NCBI GenBank assembly: GCA_036924085.1
Contig: JAVGWX010000002.1
Location: 91,854,371-91,918,370 of the forward strand
Direction: 5' to 3'
DNA length: 64,000 bases
Source: Ariolimax columbianus
Taxonomy: Eukaryota > Mollusca > Gastropoda > Stylommatophora > Arionidae
A program made the translations under genes and the position numbers. Of this stretch, positions 56,924-64,000 are shown piece by piece (the first letter of the stretch is position 1; every line of letters starts with the position of its first letter). The notes under the pieces were generated by a model. The model did no database searches and was not told where the DNA came from. It saw only the letters and a program-made list of their open reading frames with translations.

Positions 56924-56985
56924 GTGTTAAGTTAATTTAGGTCTCAGGCTCTACTCCTGATAGTGCTCTTCCGTCAATTCCTTTT
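56924..56985 (-). rRNA. 18S rRNA-derived fragment, unit U2 (diverged)
   Basis: 'gtgttaagttaattta', 'ggtctcaggctctactc', 'ctgatagtgctcttcc', 'gtcaattcctttt'. Same segment as U1 with ~10 changes, mostly transitions. Confidence 0.75.
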
Positions 56986-57037
56986 TCAGAACACTGGATG
57001 CAGACCAAACCTGGCCACAGGGGGCATAACCCCAGAT

Positions 57038-57083
57038 TTCTGGGGGTCTAAATCCAGCACCAGTTCCATATTAGACCCCAGAA
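57038..57083. other. hairpin, array unit U3
   Basis: Arms 57038-57052 (ttctgggggtctaa) and 57071-57083 (ttagaccccagaa) pair with one bulge around an 18-base loop 'atccagcaccagttccat'. The outer arm sequence differs from U2 but is still complementary. Confidence 0.85.
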
Positions 57084-57115
57084 GAGTGGTCTCGGCATGT
57101 CATCGTTTCAGTGTT

Positions 57116-57141
57116 GGCCGTGTTGAGTCAAATTAAGCCGC

Positions 57142-57190
<49 letters not shown>

Positions 57191-57254
57191 TTTGCAACCA
57201 TACTTCCCCCGGAACCCAAACACTTTGGTTTCCCGGAAGCTGCCGCAGAGTCAT
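57116..57254 (-). rRNA. 18S rRNA-derived fragment, unit U3 (best preserved, ~139 nt)
   Basis: Antisense 18S: 'cgtgttgagtcaaattaag', 'ccgcaggctccactcctgg', 'tggtgcccttccgtcaattc', 'ctttaagtttcagctttgc', 'aaccatacttcccccgga', 'acccaaacactttggtttcc', 'cggaagctgccgc', ending 'agtcat'. It matches the universally conserved stretch of eukaryotic 18S with only a few differences (caaacacttt, gccgcagagt). It stops abruptly at both ends: 57115 into the repeat spacer and 57254 into the RT fragment that starts unit 2. Confidence 0.95.
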
Positions 57255-57431
57255 CTTTCCAGCAATTGTGAATGGGTCGAAATTCACATAGTTTTCATCT
57301 ATTTTTACCTTTCGCGTGATATTCTCCGCGTAAATAAGCCGAGGTAAGAGATGAGCAGACGCCTTGTTCGCCTTAAAGGAAATAAGCGAAGGATCAATAG
57401 GGTACAACGAAAACCTATTTGTTACTTTCAA
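57255..57431 (-). pseudogene. RTE-like RT fragment, cut by the duplication junction
   Basis: Retains [20 protein letters not shown] and FDPFTIAGK, then runs straight into the 18S-derived sequence. The active-site portion (49480-49685 of unit 1) is absent. Confidence 0.8.
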
Positions 57432-58500
57432 TGAACAGGAAAAAAGCGTTTGATAGGGTAGACAGGATTAAACTTTGGAATTTACTGGAAGATTATGGTG
57501 TACACGATCAACCTTTCTGATAATGTCAGAGCACTGTATCGTTCGAGTACAAACGTCGTCAGAACGACTGATAGTATCACATATGCTTTTGAAATCACCA
57601 CCAAGGGTGTGTGCTTTCTCCTCTGTTGTTTAACATCTACATGAACAAAATCGCACCAGAGACTGGTCAAATTGAGACATCTGAAACAGACAATAACTCA
57701 ATACACGAATTACTCTTTGCAGAAGATCAGTGCTTGCTGTACGACAATGAAAACAAACTGCAAAACGACATGAACGCGTTTGCGACTACCTGAGCTAAAT
57801 CCAATATTCAAATTAGCGAAATCAAAAAAAGAAACTATGATGACCAGTAAAACACTTGCGCGACTCAAGATAAGCCTAAATGATATTACTTTTCAACAGG
57901 CCGATGAGTTCAAGTATAAGGACATTATTTTTTCAGCAGATGGTAGGATCGACAGGGAAATTGAGACTAGTAGGTGTCAGTAAGCATCTGCGGTGACTTA
58001 TCAGCTGTCCCCACTGCTTAGACACCCGAGCATTAGTTTGGCAACAAAACAACAGCTGATAAAAAGTATATTTATGCCGACTCTGTGCTACCAGTGCCAA
58101 ACATGGTTTCTGTTCATGGCGCGTGAGAGCAGAATTTCGACTTGGGAAATGAATTGTTTGAGAAAGGTCATCGGTGTTACCAGAATCGACAGAATACGGA
58201 ACGACGACATTCGAAGTATGGTCGGCACTACGTCTTGTGTCGAATACATTTCCAGGCACAAAATAACGTGGTTTGGTCATCTCATTAGAATGCGCCCTCA
58301 TCAACTTCCACTGATGGCTTACAACGCTGGCAGGTTTGACTACAGGGCAAGTGGGCGGCCGCGAGGCAGGTGGATAGATGATAGAGTGATTGTGCAGCGA
58401 CAGGGGCTCACATTGACAGAGGCATTCACTTGACGCAGGAGACACGACGGAAGCTCCCCACGCCGCTCAAAGGCCCAAGTGGAAAGAAAAGGAACTAATT
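57432..58500 (+). pseudogene. non-LTR RT fragment, unit 2
   Basis: Nearly identical to 49863-50930; differences include MNKI for MDKI near 57650, FMARES for FRARES, and EMNCLRK for EMKCLRK near 58150. Same frame breaks and same FAED active site, so these lesions predate the duplication. Confidence 0.85.
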
Positions 58501-59176
58501 AATATTTTGAATATACCAAGAAACGTTGTCAGAAGTGTAGAATACAATAATGTGTAGATTCGGACAACTGCGTGACGTAAACATGTTGATAAACACGATG
58601 ATATCTATGCATTACGCTTGTGTTTGATAAGTACTTGATAACCAGCACGACCCGCAATATATACATTTCATGTCATGAAGTCTATACTCGTACAGCGTAT
58701 CTTTTTCTATTTTTGAATTTCAGTGGGCCGAAGAATGCTAACAATACAATTAGAAGTCATCGCTTCTCGGTAAGTAATCTGTTTCCGTGAAAGCCCGCTC
58801 TGGTCTCTCCGACCAAGCCACACAGCATACACATAGATTGGTGGTTCATATTCAACATATATGCTTGCTCATGTGTGCTGCTTTTTTAGTGCATTGTGCA
58901 CGCGGAATGTAGAACAACCATATGATATATGTCGATTCGACTTGGTATTTTGGAAATAGTTGACGAGGTTTCTGTTATAGAGTTGTTGATGCAATGTTTG
59001 ACTCCAGGTGCAAGTTTTAGTTGCAGGTAAACGTGAGTATATGATACTAGTATATAATCCTGTCTGCGACAGACAATTTGTTTTTTTTTCCAAACGTACA
59101 TTTTTACCGAACACTCTTATACATACAACAATGCGAACATATTCCTGTACATAAAATGCACTTGGACGTCGTCGTA
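58501..59176. other. unassigned part of unit 2
   Basis: Copy of 50931-51607. Confidence 0.35.
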
Positions 59177-62100
59177 CTTCTTCTTCTTCTTCTTCTGCGT
59201 ACACAGTCAGTAACCATTATTTTTTCGAAAAAAGCGGCGGTCATCCTGAGACTCTCGCCACTACCATAGAGCTTGTCTTGCAGTTCCACTGGCAATGGCC
59301 ACATCTGCTCTCTCTGATCCTCGTATGTCGGGCAGTTCTGCAGCAGATGTTCAGTGGTCATTTTACCAGTACCGCACGGGCATTCGTCGGTACACCCTAT
59401 CTTCAATTTGTTGAATAGGTGGTACCTCAGTCTGTTGTGGCCAGTGCGGAGTCTGAAGACAACGACCTGCTCTCTTCGGTTCAACTGGTAATAGGCATCG
59501 TTTTTGGTGTAACCAGTATGTTCGGTTACCCATTTGGTCATGTATCTGGCTTTGATAAGCCGTTTTGACTCTTCGTACGTCATACTGGTATCTGTTTGTG
59601 GTAGCCTTGCACCTTCTTTTGCCAGTCTGTCTGCCTCCTCGTTGCCTTGGATGTTGCAGTGTGACGGAACCCACTGTACCACCACCCTTTTTGGTGCGGA
59701 CTGCTGGCACAGTTTGCAGAGTGCTGCTCTTAAGTCATTAAGCTCAGTGTTTTTCTGGCTTTTTAGCGCTGTGACTACGGCGAGAGCATCTGTCAGCAGG
59801 ACTATATGGCTCTCATTTTCACTGTGTGTTACCATTTCTTCCACTGCCGCCCTCAGTGCCTCTGCCTCCGCTCTGAAATTGCTTGTGTACTTACCAGTAG
59901 CGAATGACAGTGTTATTTTTCTGCCATTTGGTAGGTTCAGGAATGCTCCTGCCCCTCCGTTCTGTGTAGTGTTTGTTACAGAACCGTCGGTGTATGCATG
60001 GGTCCAGTCCATGCTTGGGTAGCTTTTCGTTATGAAGCTTAGGGTAGTGTCTCTCCTTTCTTTTTCAGTCTGGCAGGTTTTGTTTGCAATACCTGGTATA
60101 TTTTCTACCACCTCTGGAAATATATCCTGCCTCCAAGTAGGTTTTCGTACAGTAGTGATGGGTTTTGGTGTTGTTAGTGCGTTTATGGGATCTTCGTGCA
60201 TCTTTGCTTTGGCTATTTCTGCAAAGTTTCTCCGCTTTAGTTTCCCATTTCCCAAATTGTTTAGTCTCTGGTACATTGGATGGTCCGTCAGTCTTCGGAG
60301 TTTCTCTGACTGCAGCTGGGCTCTGCAGTCTCTTCTATCGGTCATGGATTGCAGTTTTGTAATCTTTTCAAGTTCTACAATTGGCGTTGACTTCATGCCA
60401 CCTGTTATAATTCTCATGGCTTGGTTTTGAAGTTTGTTAACTTTATCGAAGTTCGCCTTCGCTGCTGTTGTCCATGCCGCAATGCCATACTCGAGAACTG
60501 GTCTCACTCTTCCAGTGTACAGTTTCTTTAGTATGCCTTCGTCTGCTCCCCAGCTTGTGCCAGCAAGTTTCCTCATGATCGCCATTCTTTCTCTGGCTTT
60601 CATTCGGTTTCTCTCAATCTGACTTTTCCATGTCATGCGCCGATCAAATGTGACTCCCAGATAGGTTGGGTTGTCGTTTGGCTGCAGGATTTTGCCATTT
60701 AGACTTAATTTGGTACTTTGGGGTTTTAATGAGAGCGAGAATATTGTGCACGTAGTTTTCTCCTCGTTTATTTTGACCAGCCATGAGTTCGCCCACTCTT
60801 CCAGCGATGTTAGGGCCGTTTGCATCCGATTTCTTGCTATGGTGAGATTCTTTTCAGAGGTCCACATAGCCAGATCGTCTGCAAACATTGAGCTATGGAC
60901 TCTCCTTGGTATATTCTCTGTAATATCGTTTATATATACCAGGAAGAGTGTGGGTGACAATACTCCCCCTTGGGGTACTCCCTGCTCGAGTGTCACCTTT
61001 TTGCTCATCTGCCCTTGTACTTGGACTCTGGCCGTTCTTTGTTTGAGGTAGTGGTTGATCCACTTGTACATCTTCCCACAGACATCACTTCTTCTTAGCT
61101 TGACTCTAAGTCCATCTTTCCAGACTTTGTCAAATGCCTTTTCCAGATCCACCCAAACAGCTACTGTGTGTTTCTGTGCCTGGTAGGCATCTTCTATCTC
61201 CTGGGCTATGAGGATGACCTGGTCCTCAGTGGATCTGTGCTGTCTAAAGCCGGCTTGCTGTGGAATTAGTATTCGTTTTTCTTCCAGATGCCACATCAGT
61301 CTGGTGTTTATCATCCGTTCCATCAGCTTGCTGACACAGCTCAGTAGGCTTATGGGCCTGTATCCATTCGGATCTGTTTTGTCCTTTCCTGTTTTTGGTA
61401 CTGGTACCAGTATTGCATCTTTCCATGCCTGGGGTACAATACCCCTTTTCCAGCTTTGGTTCAGGACTGATAGTAGTTTTTTCTTCGCTGTTTGGCCCAG
61501 CCCCATCAGCATTTCGTTTGTTATCCCGTCTTTTCCGGGAGATTTCCTTTTCTTTAGTGTTCTCATAGCCTCTTCCATTTCGCGCATTGTTAGTTTGGCC
61601 ATCATGTGCTCTTCAGGAGCCGTATTTATGTTTTCGTGTCCCTTTAGCTCTTCGCTAATGTCTGTATGCTTATCTGCAGGGACCTCGATGTGGTTTGCTC
61701 TGGCATAGTGATCGACAAAGGCGTTTGCGGCTTTCTTACCTGTGATCAAGTTCTCGCCCTGCTTGATAGTAATTTGTTTATTTGACGGGGTTTCGTCATT
61801 CATGGCTCTGACTAGCTTCCATAGCTTGTTCCCTTCTTTGTCCAGGTTTAGACTTTCCGTTTTATTTTTCCAACTTTCTCTTGCTGTTTGCTTGAGAGTG
61901 TGTTTGTACTTCGCCTCGGCGGCTTTGAGGGCGATGTTTGCCTCCATGGATTTTTCTCGTTCTGCCATGTTCCTAGCATTTGTTACTGCATCTTCCACTT
62001 TCTGTAACTCATCATTCCAGTAGGGCTTATAGTTTTTCCTAGCTCCTCTTGGGATGGTTTCAGTGGCGGCTTGCATTATTGCCTTGCTTAGGCTCTCTAC

Positions 62101-62427
62101 CATGGGCTTCATTTTGGTGTTTCGTGTGTTGATGGTTTCATACAGCCCATCTGTCAGGATTGCAAATCTGTCCCAGTCGGCTCGTTTGTAATTCCAACGT
62201 GGGAGCGGTTTTGTTTCCTGTGGGCCTACTTCCATGTCAATGGTTAGCCTGATCGGCCTGTGGTCGCTACCTGCCAGTTGGTTTAGCACCTGGCGGTCTA
62301 TTTTATAGTGTATGTCCTGTGTGGAGAAGGCCAAATCTGGAGTCGAGGTGGTATGCCATGTTTTTGAATAGAAGATAGGGCTATCCTCCGGCCTATTGAT
62401 TAGGGAGAGTTTGCATCTATCTCCCAA
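59104..62427 (-). pseudogene. A6 endonuclease C-half, RT, RNase H frame
   Basis: 1,107 codons. Residues ~53-58 carry SDHRPI of the endonuclease. RT motifs include SPGKDGITNE, DLEKAFDKVW, GVPQGGVLSP and FADDL (60871-60885). RNase H motifs are YTDGS, EAEALRA, LTDAL and HCNIQGNEEAD. The Cys/His motif follows, then KIMVTD and an Arg-run (CVRRRRRRR) encoded by the tail. One change relative to the other copies is KWVTEHTGY for KWETEHTGY. All catalytic residues I can check are present. Met at 62427 is internal, not a native start. Confidence 0.9.
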
Positions 62428-63060
62428 TCTTCCACTTCGTCACATCTGCTGTCTGTGTCAGAGTATCCCCATCTCTCCGAGTGGCTGTTGAAATCTCCAA
62501 CTACTATGCAGTTGGAGTCTCTGACCTCCATACTCGAGAGCGATAGGTCTCTGTTTGGTGGTCCGTACAGATTGAAAATGCGGAGCTTCGTCTCTTGAGC
62601 CATTATGTCTACTCCTACAATTTCTGCTTGTCCGGTGTGATTGACAGGTACCGCGCTACTCGGTATGCTGTTTCTGGTCAGTATCAGGACCCCTCCTTTG
62701 TGGCCTTCTCTATCTAGACGGAAGGTCTGATATCCTCTGAGTGAGAATTTATGGTTATTGTTGAGGTGCGTTTCCTGGATACATGCCACGTCAATCTTAC
62801 CTTCATGCAGGTGGTGTGTTAGGGAAAGTTTTTTGTTAATGACTCCCTCCGCATTCCACTGTAGTATTTTGAGGGTCTTGAGGTTTTGGCCAATAGACGT
62901 TGCCCCATAGCCATGTGCCTTGACTCCACGACACATGGGTGGGTGACCACCAGTAGTCAAGGGTGGGCCCCTTCGAGGCGTGGGGCCCGGCACTATCGCT
63001 GCCTGGCGGGACTCCTCAGGATGAGCGCCATACGTTTTTCTAATAGGTTGTACTGCCATC
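59177..63060 (-). mobile_element. family A copy A6 (unit 2), best-preserved coding
   Basis: Same limits and shared lesions as A5 (endonuclease 1-base deletion at ~62415; loss of the terminal stop), but without A5's nonsense codon, so everything from mid-endonuclease to the Cys/His motif is one open frame. With the deletion set aside, the ORF2 product would be about 1,290 residues. Family plan: APE-type endonuclease, RT, RNase H, C-x-C-x8-H-x4-C, (GAA)n tail, as in the I superfamily (I, Ingi or Nimb-like); the exact clade cannot be set by eye. Confidence 0.9.
62400..63060 (-). pseudogene. A6 endonuclease N-half
   Basis: LKTLKILQWNAEGVINKK, KIDVACIQETHLNNNHK, REGHKGGVLILTRNSIPSS, AEIVGVDIMAQETKLRIFNL, NCIVVGDFNSHSERWG, ending DWEIDANSP at the shared deletion. 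One difference from A5 is SRCDEVEDW for SRGDEVEDW. Confidence 0.85.
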
Positions 63061-63263
63061 ATACTGTGATTTACGTTGCACTGTTTTGTTAGGCTTGCGG
63101 CCCCGTGCATCCGATTTCAACAGGCGTTTCTGTAGGGATGCCCTCCTTAGCCTTTGGCTGTCCCCAGCCTATCTGCAAGGCAGCAGTTGTTTACGATCAG
63201 AGTTTTCTCTCTTATGGAAGTTGTCTTACCAGACTGTCGAGTCTTCACTACTCGTGTCTATTG
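63061..63263 (-). repeat. S1-type insert upstream of A6
   Basis: Copy of 55491-55693. Confidence 0.7.
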
Positions 63264-64000
63264 GGTGCAATGATGATATGTGATGATATATGAGATGGAC
63301 TGGTTTACCCGGAAGAGAGGCAGTCCAGTGTGTCTGTATCCCAGGATCGTCACGTCCTGCCAGAAACGTAGCATTTGCATGTGAGTGGGGTATCTCTTTT
63401 TCCCTTTATTTTCTTGGTTTCTATGCAGGGATGGTACGCCTAGCATTCCCCGCCACCTGGGGTGTTGACACAGTGGGGCAGGTGTGCAATGTCCGCTGGT
63501 CTGCATCTCTTCTGCGTCCAGTATGATAGTTATATGGCTGATAACGTACAGAGGTAGATATCGTAGCCGGAGTGCATTTAGCCAGGGGACAAGCCTGGTA
63601 ATGTCACAGAGATGTTGTTCGCCTGATGTGCAGACAACTCTCATGGTCAGTGGTTGAGTCTTGACAGTTCACAGTGAGGTGGCTGCTCTACTGTTTTCGA
63701 CACCCCGACCAGGTACTAAGTCTTTGGTTGGTGTTTTCGCACCCCAACGCCGTATAGGGTGAGTATCAAGCAGTTGTCCGCCCGCTTTGATTGGCGGACG
63801 GCAAGGACCTCTTACTGTGGCTCTACCTGATAGGGCTGGGGCGCAAGCCCTAGGTCCCGAGCATGTAGGAGCCTCCCATTGCAGTGAAGCTGAGATTTTG
63901 GGCGGGATTGCGGCGTACAAGGGTTCGGCCGTAATCCCCCACATGGTAGCCTCGCGCCCTTGGCTTATCAGCCTGGTACGTGAACCAAAGTGTCTGCGGC
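63264..64000 (-). other. A6 upstream region, cut by window end
   Basis: Copy of 55694-56430 with rare differences (for example ctgaagc region: gcagtgaagctg versus gcagtggtgctg near 63883). Contains the same 128- and ~91-codon frames without recognised domains. Confidence 0.45.

Larger units (their letters stand above)
49686..57254. repeat. 7,569 bp tandem duplication, unit 1
   Basis: From 'ctttccagcaattgtgaatg' at 49686 the sequence recurs from 57255, with only scattered substitutions and a few small indels seen by eye. The left edge lies inside an RT fragment; the right edge is the end of an 18S rRNA-derived stretch. Unit 1 holds two RT fragments, element A5, an S1-type insert, a leader region and the 18S/hairpin array. 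Confidence 0.95.
56490..57254. repeat. array of four units: hairpin + spacer + antisense 18S-like piece
   Basis: Units begin near 56507, 56667, 56849 and 57049 with '(g)tctaat-ccagc', so spacing grows from about 160 to 200 bp. Each has a short inverted repeat closing over a loop with 'ccagc...gttc', then ~60 bp ending 'gtattggcgtgtt', then (units 2-4) an antisense 18S rRNA segment. The first unit is strongly decayed and its 18S part is doubtful. Confidence 0.8.
57255..64000. repeat. 7,569 bp tandem duplication, unit 2 (cut by window end)
   Basis: Direct repeat of 49686 onward. Offset 7,569, becoming 7,570 after a small indel in the A6 tail. Its last base corresponds to ~56430 of unit 1, so whether the 18S/hairpin array is repeated is unknown. 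Confidence 0.95.

Noticed and set aside
57116..57254. Working 18S rRNA gene
   Set aside because: Only ~139 of about 1,800 bases are present, with breaks at both ends and internal differences at conserved sites.
56490..64000. rDNA-targeted R-element (R7/R8-like) inserted in an 18S gene
   Set aside because: A target-specific element would have 18S on both sides. Here 18S lies on one side only, in repeated decayed pieces, and other A copies sit in unrelated targets.

Overview
The window looks like repeat-rich, gene-poor nuclear DNA of an invertebrate animal. I found no host gene with recognisable exons. Nearly everything I can identify is a mobile element or its wreckage: non-LTR retrotransposons (endonuclease, reverse transcriptase and, in several families, an RNase H domain), short non-autonomous elements, one mariner transposase stub, minisatellites and microsatellites. 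The mixture of I-like elements with RNase H and RTE/L2-like fragments fits a lophotrochozoan, perhaps a mollusc. That placement is inference from element types, not a species call.

Layout. 1-10.5 kb: an unclassified GC-rich block, a minisatellite split by a short element, a mariner fragment, and reverse-transcriptase (RT) remnants, one ending in a CTA microsatellite. 10.5-22.5 kb: two long copies of one I-like element, called family A here. A1 (10916-14407, minus) is old and broken. A2 (17981-21693, plus) is nearly intact. Each is flanked by a short target-site duplication that I could read directly. 22.5-49.4 kb: a graveyard of RT and RNase H fragments from at least five further families (B, C, D, E, F), three dispersed short families (S1 with GAA-rich tails, S2 with CAA tails, and a tRNA-like SINE), and two truncated A copies (A3, A4) with target-site duplications.

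49.7-64 kb: a direct tandem duplication with a 7,569 bp period (49686-57254, then 57255 to the window end). Each unit carries an inward-facing pair of older RT fragments and a near-complete minus-strand family A element (A5, A6) with a short element inserted upstream. Unit 1 ends in an array of about 160-200 bp repeats that combine an antisense piece of 18S rRNA with a hairpin whose arms differ between repeats yet stay complementary. The window stops before the matching part of unit 2.

Function. Family A encodes one polyprotein: AP-type endonuclease, reverse transcriptase, RNase H and a C-terminal Cys/His motif. Every copy here carries a disabling lesion, so none looks autonomous. Families A, B, F and S1 share GAA-rich 3' tails, suggesting S1 may borrow LINE machinery. 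The most unusual structure is the 18S-plus-hairpin array and its link to the tandem duplication.
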